From NCBI GenBank assembly GCA_021413735.1, contig JAIOPV010000095.1, forward strand, positions 32,715 through 96,714: DNA of 64,000 nt, read 5' to 3'. The DNA comes from Planctomycetota bacterium. GTDB taxonomy: Bacteria; Planctomycetota; Planctomycetia; Gemmatales; Gemmataceae. The notes beneath the pieces are model-generated. The model saw nothing but the letters and a program-made list of their open reading frames with translations, was not told where the DNA came from and ran no database searches. A program made the translations under genes and the position numbers. Shown in pieces: positions 8,219-17,949 of this stretch. The stretch's first letter is position 1, and each line of letters opens with the position of its first letter.

Positions 8219-11200
8219 TCACTGCTTGCCTTTCGGTTCCGGTGTGGGCGGTGGGGCTGCCGTGAATGTCAGCAGCACGGTCGAGCCGTCCGACAGCGGA
8301 ACGAGTACACTTCCGCCGCCAACGGAACCCACGGCCACAGCCGGAACCACCCCCGGCAACCCAATCTTCAGCACCTCGTGCGTCTCGCCTTCAGGGTCGA
8401 GCAGCGTCACACGTCCGCCGAGATCGCTCACATACCACCGTCCGCCGCCAGCGGCTCGCGGCGCACCAACGAGCGTCGCGTCGACCTCTTCGCCAATCTT
8501 CTTGGCCCATCGCGGATGCTCACGCTCAGGATCGAGACACACCAGGAACTTGTTCTCGACCGTGTACGTCACGACCAGCCGATTCATGGTGTCTGTCTGA
8601 ACGACGAACGGCGATGTCGGCTTGCCTGCGGGAAGGCCGCCGCTTGGTCGCCAGCGTCGAACCGATTGTCCGGGGCGGTCAGCGGCAAACATCAAGACGC
8701 TTCCCGTCACATCCGCGAGCAGCAACCGAGGTGACTCGCCCGGCAGCGCCGGCAACACGATGCCCGGCCCCGCAGACCGTTCGCCAAGCTCCCACTCCTT
8801 GCCCGCCGGACTCCAGTTGCCACCCTTCGGCCAACTCCACGACGCGAATTTCTTGCTGCCGTCGTTGGTGAGGAATGTCGAATCCGAGGTCGGCGTGAGG
8901 AAGCAAACCGCATCGGCTGGGCGACGGTCGCTCGCCCACGGTGGACCCGCGACTACCGAGTCCGGGTTCACCTTCCCTGTCCCGAGAACGTGCCGATAGA
9001 CGGTTCCATCAGTCGCCGGGATGAGCAACAAATCGCCAAGAACCACGGGCTGACCCGCGATGCCACCCGGAGCGACAGCCGTTCCGCGGTGCGTGATCTG
9101 CCCGCCGGTAATGCGGCGGATCAGCCACTTCGGAATCGACTTGGTGCCTTCGAGTTCCAGCAGCGGCGTCACCGTGAAGATATTCTTGCCGTCGGCGGAG
9201 CTAGTCACGACGGTCGGCCCGGTCGCGCGTTCGGGCGAGTCGGCAATCACCCACGCGGGAGGCGCGACCGTGGTGCGGCCCGGCATTGCGGCACCTGTCG
9301 CGGGAAGCGCGATCAAGCCGCCGTCTTCAGCCGCGAGAATCACACCGCTATCCTGAATGAGCGGCGGAGCAGCGGGAATCACACCAAGCTGACGCTGCCA
9401 GCGGATTTCGCCATCGCTCAGATTCATCAGCACTGCTCGACAGCCTGCCGAGTTCGCAGACCGCACAACGAGGCACGCTGAAGTTTTCCGGCTGTTGAAC
9501 TGCGCCGGCTGCGTCGGAATGCCGAAATCGTGCGGCTTCGCCACTGGTGTCAATTCCACGCCGCGAGCCGGGTGCAGGCCCAACCGATACCGCTGCATCG
9601 ACCCATTTGCGAGCACCCAGAACGCGGCCTCTTCCGCGGGGAAAATCAGTCCAGGGTTCGCGGTGCCGGGCGTTGGCGTCGGCAGCGTTGGTGCGGGCAG
9701 CGCGAACAGAGGCTTGTCGAGGTTGTTCGGTTGCTTCACGCCGTAGAGCCTGAACTGGCCAGTGTCGGTCACAAGTGCGAGCCGTTCACCGTCGCTGACG
9801 GGCGGGAACCACACCCAACCCGGAGCGCTCAGTTCGACGGCGCTGACCACTGTTTCGGCCGGCACCTTCCCATCAGTCGGCGTCTGTATTGGAACCAGCG
9901 GGAATGCGCGAACTTTCGTACTCGTTGGGCCATCGGCTTGTGCGAGGACCATCCAACGGTCACCGGGTTCGTCGCCGTCCGGACCCAGGAGCGAAGGCGG
10001 CGTGCGAAGCGTGCCCGGCAGGTGCCCTGTCGCGATCACCTGCACGCACAGCGGCGGCTTCGGTGTGCCGTCGTCTTCCTTGCCGCCCGCGTCGAGAACA
10101 TAAACTCGGCGAGCGTCTGCGGCAACGTAGAGCAGGCCCGTTCCACCGCGAACCACCGCCCCAGGGCCTACAGGCTGCCCGAGTTTGATGTGCCCCTTGC
10201 GTTCGCCGGTCGTCAGGTCGTACTCGTAGATCGTGCCCACCGCATCGCGAATCGCAACAAACGCACGAGTTCCGATGATCGCAGCCGGGCCAGCAGCCGG
10301 AAACTCCAGCGGTTGATACCATCGCGCTTCACCTGTCTTGACGACATACGCCGTGAGTGCTGGCACACCGCCCGCATTGGAAGCGACAACCGCCAGATCG
10401 GTCGGCCCATCGTCGAGTGTGATTCGCGCGACGGCAGGCGGCTCGGTAATCTCCGTGCCAACACGAACAGCCCACACGAGCGCTCCGCTATCTTCTTCGA
10501 GAGCGTAAAGGATGCCTCGGGCGACCGCGAGGAACACCGACGGCGGCGGATCACCCGGACCAGCAGCGGGACCGCGGCGAGTCTGACCGATGGGGGAAAC
10601 GAACAGGATCGTCGCGGCAGAACTCAGCGGTGCAGCTCGCGGAGCAACCGGCTCGGCGACGTACTTCACTGATTCACGCAACTTGCCGCGAGCGGCGACG
10701 ATCATGGCCTGAGCGTCGGGATCGGCGATGAAGCCGGCCGCGGTCAACTCGCCCTCGACCATCTGAATCATCGCGTCGGACACGGTTTCCAGTTGTCGCG
10801 ATGCTTTGGCGAGTGCGGCCGTGCGGTCGCGTTCTCGCTTCGCCCCCGCTTCGGCCTGGTCGAGACTCTTGCGGACCGAATCGAGTGGCGAATCGTCGGG
10901 AGCTTTGAACGGCTCAACAAGCGTGAGCAACTCGCGACCGCTGGCGACAGACTTATCGACCTTCTCAAGTTCCTTGGCTTTGACGCGCTCCTCGGCATAT
11001 GCCGCGAGGTCTTCGCCGACTTTCTTTCCGGATTCGTAGATGTCGCGCCCGTAGCCGGTCGTGTGCTTCGCGAATTCCGAGCCTTTGTTCGCCTCGATGA
11101 ACTGCTTGAGTTTGTCGAACACGGGTTCCGGGTTCTCGCGATTGGCGGCCGATTTGACAGCGAGTTGCAACCCCGCGAGGTCGGCGAAGAACTTGTATTT

Positions 11201-11848
11201 GGGTGCGTTGTCGCTGTTGGGGTACTCTTCCGCGAGCTTCTGGAACGCCTTCTGAGCCACGGGATAATCGGGCTTCTTGTAATCGGCCTCGGCTTGCTTC
11301 GCGAGTGCTTCCTCGCTGTCGCCCTGGAACTTCAGCACCTTCAGCCCGATGAACCCAGCCACGGTGATGACGACGACCAACATGCCAATCAGAATGACCG
11401 GGCCGCGTGACTTCTTTTTCTTGCGGCGAAGGATGGGCCGATCGTCGATATCCTCGGGTTCATCAACGACCGCCCGAACTGGCTTCTTGGCCTTCGGCGG
11501 TGGTGGTGGAAGGTCGGCGTCTTCGCTCCAGACGACTTCCTTGACCTTCGGTTGTGCGACGGGCGGTTGTGGTCGTGGCTTCGCTGGCCGCTCGGGGGTC
11601 ACGGAACTATCGGGTGCTTTCGGCTTCGCGGGAACAGTCGGACGCGCCACTCGAGGGGCGGCTGGAGGCGGCACTGGTTTTGGTGGCGGCGGAGGCGGAG
11701 ACGGTTCCGGTTCGGTTGGCCGTGCGCTCGCTTGAACCTTGAACACCTGTTGGCAGTCGAAGTTCGGGCAGCGCATCTTCTTGCCGGCCATTTCCGGCTC
11801 AAGATTGAACTTCGTTTCGCAGTGGGGACACTGTGCGACGATCGACAC
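8219..11848 (-). CDS. MJ0042 zinc-ribbon, single-pass membrane protein with PQQ-like propeller
   Basis: A 1209-residue protein. Residues 1-40 form an MJ0042-type zinc ribbon (CPHC at 7-10, then Cys27 and Cys32). A proline-rich linker to about 145 is followed by one transmembrane helix at about 150-172 (VILIGMLVVVITVAG). Residues about 173-400 look like TPR or coiled-coil helices (AFQKLAEEYPNSDNA), and the rest is a PQQ/quinoprotein-like beta-propeller with repeated blades (LYALEEDSGALVWAV, YEYDLTTGERKG, VYVLDAGGK). Start GTG 11848 has an AGAGGA ribosome binding site 5 bases upstream and puts the zinc ribbon at the N-terminus; the frame extends to a TTG at 11893 that is less plausible. Probably a cytoplasmic ribbon with an extracytoplasmic propeller. 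No catalytic residues recognised. Confidence 0.87.
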   Translation of the reverse strand: MSIVAQCPHCETKFNLEPEMAGKKMRCPNFDCQQVFKVQASARPTEPEPSPPPPPPKPVPPPAAPRVARPTVPAKPKAPDSSVTPERPAKPRPQPPVAQPKVKEVVWSEDADLPPPPPKAKKPVRAVVDEPEDIDDRPILRRKKKKSRGPVILIGMLVVVITVAGFIGLKVLKFQGDSEEALAKQAEADYKKPDYPVAQKAFQKLAEEYPNSDNAPKYKFFADLAGLQLAVKSAANRENPEPVFDKLKQFIEANKGSEFAKHTTGYGRDIYESGKKVGEDLAAYAEERVKAKELEKVDKSVASGRELLTLVEPFKAPDDSPLDSVRKSLDQAEAGAKRERDRTAALAKASRQLETVSDAMIQMVEGELTAAGFIADPDAQAMIVAARGKLRESVKYVAEPVAPRAAPLSSAATILFVSPIGQTRRGPAAGPGDPPPSVFLAVARGILYALEEDSGALVWAVRVGTEITEPPAVARITLDDGPTDLAVVASNAGGVPALTAYVVKTGEARWYQPLEFPAAGPAAIIGTRAFVAIRDAVGTIYEYDLTTGERKGHIKLGQPVGPGAVVRGGTGLLYVAADARRVYVLDAGGKEDDGTPKPPLCVQVIATGHLPGTLRTPPSLLGPDGDEPGDRWMVLAQADGPTSTKVRAFPLVPIQTPTDGKVPAETVVSAVELSAPGWVWFPPVSDGERLALVTDTGQFRLYGVKQPNNLDKPLFALPAPTLPTPTPGTANPGLIFPAEEAAFWVLANGSMQRYRLGLHPARGVELTPVAKPHDFGIPTQPAQFNSRKTSACLVVRSANSAGCRAVLMNLSDGEIRWQRQLGVIPAAPPLIQDSGVILAAEDGGLIALPATGAAMPGRTTVAPPAWVIADSPERATGPTVVTSSADGKNIFTVTPLLELEGTKSIPKWLIRRITGGQITHRGTAVAPGGIAGQPVVLGDLLLIPATDGTVYRHVLGTGKVNPDSVVAGPPWASDRRPADAVCFLTPTSDSTFLTNDGSKKFASWSWPKGGNWSPAGKEWELGERSAGPGIVLPALPGESPRLLLADVTGSVLMFAADRPGQSVRRWRPSGGLPAGKPTSPFVVQTDTMNRLVVTYTVENKFLVCLDPEREHPRWAKKIGEEVDATLVGAPRAAGGGRWYVSDLGGRVTLLDPEGETHEVLKIGLPGVVPAVAVGSVGGGSVLVPLSDGSTVLLTFTAAPPPTPEPKGKQ

Positions 11849-12033
11849 GGGAATCCTCTGTGTCGTTGCATGAACGAGCGTGGGTAATGTCAATTCTAAT
11901 TGATGAGCGCTCCGCGTGCGCCATTTTGATTGCAGAGTCTGCGAGATTGATTCCGGTCTGGCAAATCGGTGTGACGATTAGAACCGAGATGGCATAATGA
12001 ACGGAATTGCTGCTGATACTGGAGAAAGGCATT

Positions 12034-12230
12034 TCCCCCCCTCACCCGCCGCTCGAAGACTCGCGGCGACCTCTCCCCCATCAAAGCATGGGGGCGAGGT
12101 GGGCTCTCCAGTTTTCTCTTGAAAGAAATGGGTTGGTTTAACCTGTCGAGAAGCCGCTGCGCCCCACCTCTCTCCCATGCTTTGATGGGGGAGAGGTCGC
12201 CGCGAGTCTTTGCGAGCCGGGTGAGGGGGA
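12034..12230. repeat. Long imperfect inverted repeat, family 1
   Basis: Left arm 12034 to about 12102 and right arm about 12162-12230 are near reverse complements over more than 60 bases. Each arm contains GGCGACCTCTCCCCCATCAA or its complement and a GAGCCGGGTGAGGGG-type end. The same core (GAGTCTTCGAGCCGGGTG) recurs at 32452-32474, so this is a dispersed element. No transposase lies inside the roughly 60-base loop. Confidence 0.85.
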
Positions 12231-12320
12231 ACACCTTCACCCAAAACCCACGACGCTATCGTTCATTGCGCATCGGTTTTACGGAAATCGGACCCACTGC
12301 CGGCCCATAATCCAATGCAC

Positions 12321-12532
12321 TTTCTTCCGGACGAATGAAATGGTTCCGGGCCTGAAATAATGTACAGGTAAATTCATCGTCATTGTCGTCCATCGCCGCA
12401 AGTTTTGGTGCCTGGATCAGTTGAGGTTCCAGAGGGGATACTCTGATATAATTTCTTCCGGACGAGCGAAATGGTTCCGGAGCAGAACGGGTTGGTTCCG
12501 GACGAGGGGTGGGGGAGTGGCCCGGAACCAAT
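12321..12532. repeat. Modular TGGTTCCGG repeat, copy A
   Basis: A 30-base unit at 12321-12350 is repeated at 12452-12481 with three differences; the shared core is TTCTTCCGGACGA followed by GAAATGGTTCCGG. The second unit continues into GTTGGTTCCGGACG and closes with the inverted CCCGGAACCA at 12521-12530. The whole 12452-12532 segment matches the reverse complement of 22351-22480, showing a dispersed family. Confidence 0.85.
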
Positions 12533-12704
12533 GAGAAACGCTGAAACCGCCTTCGCTGAGTTGACACCGTGAAACCGTTGAGTTTGTCGCTGGCGTCTGC
12601 GGGAACCGATGTTACAATATCTTGAGTACATCCCGCCCGCCGGATCTGCATCCCTCCCCGCCCGATCCGCACTGCAAGTTCACCCCGCCTACCTGGAGCA
12701 CCGC

Positions 12705-14327
12705 ATGCGGCTCCGCCTGCTGCTGACCGCGGCCATCTGCACCCTCGCCGCGAACATCGTTTCCGCTGACGACCTCGCGCCGGCATCCAAGCCGATTCCG
12801 CAGGTCATCGATCAATACATCGACGCCGCGATTGCCGAAGCTGGCGCGACCCCCGCGGGTCAAGCCGACGACGCGACCCTCATTCGTCGCCTCACTCTCG
12901 ACCTCGTCGGCCGCATTCCCACGACCACCGAAGTCGACGAATACGTCAAATCGAAAGACTCCGACAAGCGCACGAAGCTGGTCGATCGGCTGATTGCGTC
13001 GCCCGGCTTCGCCAGGCACCAAGCGGCGCTGTTCGAGGCGATGTTCAACCCCGACGGCAATGGTCGCGGCAGTAGCGGCGGGTTCCGGCAGTACATGACC
13101 GACGCCGTGCGCGAGAACAAACCCTGGGACAAGATCTTCCGCGAAGTCGTGCTCGCCGACGAAACCGACGCCAAGCTCAAAGGCGCTGCCGAGTTCATCA
13201 AGGGTCGCGTGAACGACGCCGACAAACTCACGAACGATGTGAGCGTCGCGTTCTTCGGCGTGAACGTGAGCTGTGCCCAGTGCCATAACCACCCGCTCGT
13301 GATGGACTGGACGCAGGATCACTTCTACGGCATGAAGATGTTCCTCGCTCGCACGTTCGAGAACGGCGGCTTCCTCGGCGAACGCGGCTACGGCACCATC
13401 AAGTACAAGCCGACGAAGGGAGCCGAGCGCACCGCCAAGATGATGTTCCTGACCGGCACCGTGATCGAAGAGAGCAGCAAGGAACCGACGCCCGCTGAGA
13501 TGAAGCAAGAGAAGGAAGCGCTCGACAAAGCGAAGACCGCGAAGACTGCGCCGCCCGCACCGAAGTTCAGCGCTCGCGGGAAGCTGGTCGAGGTTGCACT
13601 GAAGGATGCGAACGCCGACTTCTTCGCGAAGAACATCGTGAACCGGATGTGGCACCGCTACTTCGCGGCTGGGTTGGTGAATCCGCTCGATCAGATGCAC
13701 TCCGAGAATCGCCCGACTCACCCGGAACTGCTGTCATGGCTGGCACGCGATGTCGCCGCCAATGGCTACGACCTGAAGCGACTCACACGCGGTCTCGTGT
13801 TGAGCAAGGCATACTCCCGCAGCAGCAAGTACGAGTCGAGCCTGCCCGACTCGAAGCTATTCGCCGTCGCCAAGCTGAAGCCGATGACGCCGAACCAACT
13901 CGCGACCTCCCTGAAGATCGCGGCGACCGATCCCGCATCGTTCGAGGGAAAGAAGCCCGAAGAACTGGAGAAACTGCTGGAACAAGCCGAGAACGCTGGC
14001 CGTGGCTTCGCGAGCTTAATCTCACAGCCGACGGACAACTTCCAGATCGGCGTCGGCGAAGCGTTGCTGTTCAGCAACGGCGACCGCATCATGCGGGAAT
14101 TCCTGACCGACGGTGGCGGTAGCGCTCTCGGTCGGGTTAAGCTGATGAAGGAGCCGAAAGAAGCGGCTGAGTTCCTGGTGAAGACCGCGTATGGCCGCCC
14201 TGCGACCGCTGAGGAAGTGAAAGCGATCACCGCATACGTCGAGAAGCGACAGGGCCGCGAAGCCGAAGCCTACCGACAGGTGATGTGGGCGCTGGTCACC
14301 AGCCCCGAGTTCCGTTTCAGTTACTGA
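12705..14327 (+). CDS. DUF1549/DUF1553 secreted planctomycete protein
   Basis: A 540-residue product with an N-terminal signal peptide (MRLRLLLTAAICTLA, cleavage near VSADD). DUF1549 occupies about 35-230 and contains LRRLTLDLVGRIPT-like and the cytochrome-like CAQCHNHP at about 190-197. DUF1553 fills the C-terminal half with NRMWHRYFAAGLVNPLDQM and LSKAYSRSS-type motifs. These proteins are exported and typically paired with a DUF1501 protein encoded directly downstream, as here (gap 42 bases). The molecular function is unproven; the single CxxCH could bind haem. Start at ATG 12705 is chosen because the signal peptide begins there; the frame is open upstream to 12609 without similarity. Confidence 0.92.
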   Translation: MRLRLLLTAAICTLAANIVSADDLAPASKPIPQVIDQYIDAAIAEAGATPAGQADDATLIRRLTLDLVGRIPTTTEVDEYVKSKDSDKRTKLVDRLIASPGFARHQAALFEAMFNPDGNGRGSSGGFRQYMTDAVRENKPWDKIFREVVLADETDAKLKGAAEFIKGRVNDADKLTNDVSVAFFGVNVSCAQCHNHPLVMDWTQDHFYGMKMFLARTFENGGFLGERGYGTIKYKPTKGAERTAKMMFLTGTVIEESSKEPTPAEMKQEKEALDKAKTAKTAPPAPKFSARGKLVEVALKDANADFFAKNIVNRMWHRYFAAGLVNPLDQMHSENRPTHPELLSWLARDVAANGYDLKRLTRGLVLSKAYSRSSKYESSLPDSKLFAVAKLKPMTPNQLATSLKIAATDPASFEGKKPEELEKLLEQAENAGRGFASLISQPTDNFQIGVGEALLFSNGDRIMREFLTDGGGSALGRVKLMKEPKEAAEFLVKTAYGRPATAEEVKAITAYVEKRQGREAEAYRQVMWALVTSPEFRFSY

Positions 14328-14369
14328 CACACCCGCGATTCATCCCACCGCTCACACGGAGCAATACCC

Positions 14370-15674
14370 ATGTCTCGTTCCCGATTCTGCGGCTCTCACG
14401 AGCACGACATGAACCGTCGCGCGTTCCTCGGCGCAACCGGTGCCGCAGGCGTCAGCCTTGCCGCCGACATGACGCAGTTGAACGCACTCGCCGCACCCGG
14501 CGTCAACGACGCCCTGAAGAAGACGCAGAAGCGTGTCATTCTGCTGTGGCTCGCGGGCGGTGCCAGCCAGCTTGAAACGTGGGACCCGAAGCCAGGGGCC
14601 AGCACCGGCGGACCATTCCGAGCGATCAAGACCGACGTTCCAGGCGTGGCGATCTCCGAGCTGATGCCGAAGATGGCACAGCGGATGAAGAACACTTGCA
14701 TCCTTCGCGGTCTCGACACCAAGAACGGCGACCACGGCAGCGCCGCGATCACGATGATGCGTGGTCGCCGCAACGAAGCCGCCCTTCGCTACCCCGACCT
14801 CGGAGCGGTCCTGGCTCGCGAGATGGCCCGAGCTGACAGCAAGGTTCCGGATTACGTGAGCTTCTACACGCAGACCGAGGGCCGCGGCATGGCTCCCGGC
14901 GACAGCGGGTTCCTCGGCGCACGCTACGCCCCGATGGATCTCACTACGAGCAACTATCCGGAGTTCATCAAGCGCCTGGCGGACATCAGCGATCTCGACC
15001 ACAAGGAACGTTCCGACCTCCGCGATGTACTCGGCAAGCAGTTCGTCGCCGGCCGCAGTTCCGACACGATGAACAGCCAGAACGAAGCCTACGAGCGAGT
15101 TCGCGGCATCATGTCATCCGAGAAGCTGTTCGACGTGACGCAAGAACCGCAGAAGGTTCGCGACCGTTACGGCCCGACGCAGTTCGCGGAACAAGTGTTG
15201 ATTGCTCGCCGACTCGTGGAAGCTGGCGTGCCGTTCGTGCGGGTGGGTCGTGCGTGGTGGGATAGCCACGGGCAGAACTTCGAGACGCACCAGGAAATGG
15301 TGCCTGAACTCGATCACGTCATGGCGACGCTCATCGACGACTTGAAGGAACGCGGCCTGCTCGACGACGTGATGATTGTGACGCTTTCGGAGTTCGGTCG
15401 CACGCCTGGCATCAATGCGAGCCTGGGTCGCGATCACTTCGCGAGTGCGTGGAGTTCGACGATCACGGGTTGCGGCATCAAGGGCGGCTCGGTCTACGGC
15501 AAGACGGACGACAAGGGGAACAAGGTGGTCGCGGAGCAGGTGGACGCGGGCAGCTTGTTCGCGACGATTTACGAAGCGTTGGGCATCAACCCGGAGAAGA
15601 ACTACTACGTCGGCAGTCGTCCGATTCCGCTGGTGAACCCAGGCATCCACGCGATCAAGGAAGTACTCAAATAA
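14370..15674 (+). CDS. DUF1501 secreted sulfatase-fold protein
   Basis: A 434-residue protein with a twin-arginine signal around residues 14-35 (MNRRAFLGATGAAGVSLAA). The DUF1501 body includes LLWLAGGASQLETWDPKPG near 55, RGLDTKNGDHGSA near 115, and VTLSEFGRTPGIN near 340, which resembles the metal-binding part of alkaline-phosphatase/sulfatase folds. It follows the DUF1549/DUF1553 gene with a 42-base gap, the usual pairing in planctomycetes. The start at 14370 has a CGGAG ribosome binding site; ATG 14409 directly before the RR motif is an alternative. Function unknown; Tat export suggests folding with a cofactor before transport. Confidence 0.92.
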   Translation: MSRSRFCGSHEHDMNRRAFLGATGAAGVSLAADMTQLNALAAPGVNDALKKTQKRVILLWLAGGASQLETWDPKPGASTGGPFRAIKTDVPGVAISELMPKMAQRMKNTCILRGLDTKNGDHGSAAITMMRGRRNEAALRYPDLGAVLAREMARADSKVPDYVSFYTQTEGRGMAPGDSGFLGARYAPMDLTTSNYPEFIKRLADISDLDHKERSDLRDVLGKQFVAGRSSDTMNSQNEAYERVRGIMSSEKLFDVTQEPQKVRDRYGPTQFAEQVLIARRLVEAGVPFVRVGRAWWDSHGQNFETHQEMVPELDHVMATLIDDLKERGLLDDVMIVTLSEFGRTPGINASLGRDHFASAWSSTITGCGIKGGSVYGKTDDKGNKVVAEQVDAGSLFATIYEALGINPEKNYYVGSRPIPLVNPGIHAIKEVLK

Positions 15675-15681
15675 CCTCGCG

Positions 15682-15729
15682 TAGCCGCGACCGGAGGGGA
15701 GCGAGAACGCTCCCTCAGGGTCGCGGCTA
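15682..15729. repeat. Intergenic hairpin downstream of the DUF1501 gene
   Basis: TAGCCGCGACC at 15682-15692 pairs exactly with GGTCGCGGCTA at 15719-15729, and the enclosed GGGAGCG-AGAA-CGCTCCC extends the stem almost continuously. There is no T-run, so it is either a factor-dependent pause or processing site or a palindromic repeat element. Confidence 0.8.
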
Positions 15730-15770
15730 AACGTCAGACAACAACCCACCCCACAACCACCACCTCAATC

Positions 15771-16772
15771 ATGCCATCCCCCAACCCTGATACCCTGAAG
15801 CTCGCCAAAGACTTTTCGCAGCCGGTCATCGTGTTCGGCATCGCTCGCCTCACGGGCACCGACGCCGTGTACCTCGGTTGCTCCGACTTCAAGGTCTACT
15901 CCGCTGACCTCACGGCCACCAAGTTCACGCCGAAGGAACTGTACTCGCACGAGAGCTACGTCACTGGCGTGGCGCTCGCCAAGATGAACCTCATCTCCGG
16001 CGGCTACGACGGCAAACTGAAGTGGTGCGACATCGAAACCGGCGACGTGATTCGCACGGTCGATGCCCACTCGAAGTGGATTCGCAAAGTGATCGCGTCG
16101 CCGGACGGAAAGCTCGTCGTGAGCATCGCCGACGACATGGCGTGCAAAGTGTGGGATGCAGCGACCGGCAAACTGGTTCACGATCTCCGCGGACACAAGG
16201 AGAAGACGCCACACGATTTCATCTCGATGCTCTACGCGGTGACCTTCTCCGACGACGGCAAGCACCTCGCGACCGGCGACAAGACGGGGCACGTTGCAGT
16301 GTGGGACGTGAAGGCAGGTCAGCAGATTGGCGAGTGCGAGGCACCGGTGATGTACACCTGGGACAAACAGCAACGCCTGCACTCCATCGGCGGCATTCGC
16401 TCGCTGGCGTTCAGTCCAGACGGCAAGCAACTCGCCGTCGGCGGCATGGGCAAGGTCGGCAACATCGACCACCTCGAAGGCAAGGCTCGCGTTGAAGTGT
16501 TCGATTGGAAGGCGGGCAAGCAGACGGCCGAATTCCCCGGCGACAAGTTCGCGGGGTTGGTGAACAAGCTCGCGTGGGCACCGGATGGTTCCTGGCTCGT
16601 CGGTGCAGGCGGTGCGGGCGAAGGCTTCTTCCTCTTCTACGACGTGGCCGCGAAGAAGACGCTTCGCCAGGAAAAGGTAATGATGCACGTTCACGAGTTC
16701 GACATGACCGACGACGCGAAGGAGATCGTGAGCGTCGGCCACAACCGCATCACGATCCATAAACTTGGGTGA
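15771..16772 (+). CDS. WD40 repeat protein
   Basis: A 333-residue cytoplasmic protein made almost entirely of WD40 blades, recognisable by repeated GH/D-x-W patterns: [88 protein letters not shown]. Seven blades fit the length. No other domain. The stop overlaps the start of pdxA in a TGATG arrangement (16770-16774), so the two are translationally coupled, though no functional link between a WD40 scaffold and vitamin B6 synthesis is evident. Confidence 0.9.
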   Translation: MPSPNPDTLKLAKDFSQPVIVFGIARLTGTDAVYLGCSDFKVYSADLTATKFTPKELYSHESYVTGVALAKMNLISGGYDGKLKWCDIETGDVIRTVDAHSKWIRKVIASPDGKLVVSIADDMACKVWDAATGKLVHDLRGHKEKTPHDFISMLYAVTFSDDGKHLATGDKTGHVAVWDVKAGQQIGECEAPVMYTWDKQQRLHSIGGIRSLAFSPDGKQLAVGGMGKVGNIDHLEGKARVEVFDWKAGKQTAEFPGDKFAGLVNKLAWAPDGSWLVGAGGAGEGFFLFYDVAAKKTLRQEKVMMHVHEFDMTDDAKEIVSVGHNRITIHKLG

Positions 16773-17731
16773 TGAACCTTCCCCGCATTGCAATCACGAT
16801 GGGCGACCCCGCAGGCATCGGTCCAGAACTGTGTCTGCGGTTGCTGAACGAACCCTGCGTTCGTGCGGTCTGCGCTCCACAAATCATCGGCGATCTCTCG
16901 CTACTCAATCGCGTCGCACGACATCTCGGCTGGCCCCTTCCCGATTCCAATTTCGTTCACGATTTGCACAACCTTCCGGCCGACGCCATCAAACTTGGAG
17001 CGGTTTCGGCTGCGTGCGGACAGGCGGCTTACGAGTACGTCACGTTCGCCATTGATGAAGCGCTCGCGGGGCGAGTCGATGCAATTGCAACGGGACCGCT
17101 GAACAAGGAAGCACTTCACGCTGCGGGGGTTCCCTTCCCCGGACATACCGAGATTCTCGCCGAGCGCACGAAGACGCCTCGCGTCTGCATGATGCTCACG
17201 TCGGACGCCATCACTTGTTCGCTCGTCACGGTTCACGTTGGGTATCGCGATGTGCCTGCACTTCTGACTCGCGAACTCGTGCGAGAAACCATCGAGTTCA
17301 CAGCGACCGCGATGGAACGAATGCGTGGCCGCAAGCCTCGCCTGTTGGTGTGCGGCCTGAACCCGCACGCTGGCGAACACGGTCTGTTCGGCGACCGCGA
17401 AGAGGAACGCATCATCGCCCCTGCGATTGCCGACGCCCGTGCAGCAGGCATCGACGTGAGCGGCCCACTTCCGCCAGACACGGCGTTCTTGCCGAAGCTG
17501 CGAGCAACCACGGACGCCTACGTCTGCATGTACCACGATCAAGGACTCATCCCGCTGAAATCGCTGGCGTTCGAGGAGGCGGTGAACGTGACGCTGGGGT
17601 TGCCCATCGTGAGAACGTCGGTCGACCACGGCACCGCCTTCGACATCGCCTGGAAGGGCGTCGCCGATGTGTCGAGCTTCATCAAGGCTGTGGAACTCGC
17701 CGCGAAGTTGGCAACGAAAACAAAGACATAG
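16772..17731 (+). CDS. pdxA: 4-hydroxythreonine-4-phosphate dehydrogenase
   Basis: A 319-residue protein matching the normal PdxA length. It shows [11 protein letters not shown] near residue 9, [14 protein letters not shown] and PGHTE in the middle (phosphate and metal His), [12 protein letters not shown], and [11 protein letters not shown], which carries the conserved metal-binding His. PdxA oxidises 4-phosphohydroxy-L-threonine with NAD to the 3-amino-2-oxopropyl phosphate used by PdxJ for pyridoxal phosphate synthesis; cytoplasmic dimer. Start ATG 16772 overlaps the preceding stop; a GTG at 16769 adds one residue. No pdxJ neighbour in the window. Confidence 0.96.
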   Translation: MNLPRIAITMGDPAGIGPELCLRLLNEPCVRAVCAPQIIGDLSLLNRVARHLGWPLPDSNFVHDLHNLPADAIKLGAVSAACGQAAYEYVTFAIDEALAGRVDAIATGPLNKEALHAAGVPFPGHTEILAERTKTPRVCMMLTSDAITCSLVTVHVGYRDVPALLTRELVRETIEFTATAMERMRGRKPRLLVCGLNPHAGEHGLFGDREEERIIAPAIADARAAGIDVSGPLPPDTAFLPKLRATTDAYVCMYHDQGLIPLKSLAFEEAVNVTLGLPIVRTSVDHGTAFDIAWKGVADVSSFIKAVELAAKLATKTKT

Positions 17732-17934
17732 CCACGGATGAGCACAGATAAAACACGGATAAAACAAGACGAAATCGCCGCACGATCAAAGACGATGAAT
17801 CACGATCAAACCAGAAGACTGAGTTCAAATCACTGCATTCTGTCTGAATCGTGTCTTTGATCGGTTTTTGATCGTGCGGCTAATTTCCTTCTGCTCTTTG
17901 TCTTATCTGTGTTTCATCTGTGTTCATCCGTGGC
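17731..17934. repeat. Nested inverted repeat, family 2, copy A
   Basis: The outer arms 17731-17762 and 17903-17934 are reverse complements with three mismatches over 32 bases (core GCCACGGATGA). The inner arms 17777-17790 and 17867-17880 pair perfectly over 14 bases (GCCGCACGATCAAA). A related arrangement with the same CGATCGTGC-type inner arms lies at about 31276-31500. It occupies the whole gap between the convergent pdxA and PpiC-type genes. Confidence 0.85.
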
Positions 17935-17949
17935 TTGTCTTTTGCTCTT

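Larger units (their letters stand above)
11849..12704. other. Repeat-rich intergenic region
   Basis: About 850 bases separate the divergent genes at 11848 (minus) and 12705 (plus). No reading frame with coding character was seen. The region holds a long imperfect inverted repeat (12034-12230) and two or three copies of a modular TGGTTCCGG repeat (12321-12532). It must also hold the promoters for both flanking genes; a TTGACA hexamer at 11893-11888 on the minus strand could be part of one, but no convincing -10 partner follows. Confidence 0.7.

Noticed and set aside
11888..11893. TTG at 11893 as start of the zinc-ribbon propeller protein
   Set aside because: It adds 15 residues before the zinc ribbon and has no ribosome binding site. 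GTG 11848 has AGAGGA and puts the conserved domain first; the TTGACA hexamer may instead be a promoter element.
12034..12230. Possible insertion sequence
   Set aside because: Inverted arms but only about 60 bases between them, no transposase and no flanking target duplication detected by eye.
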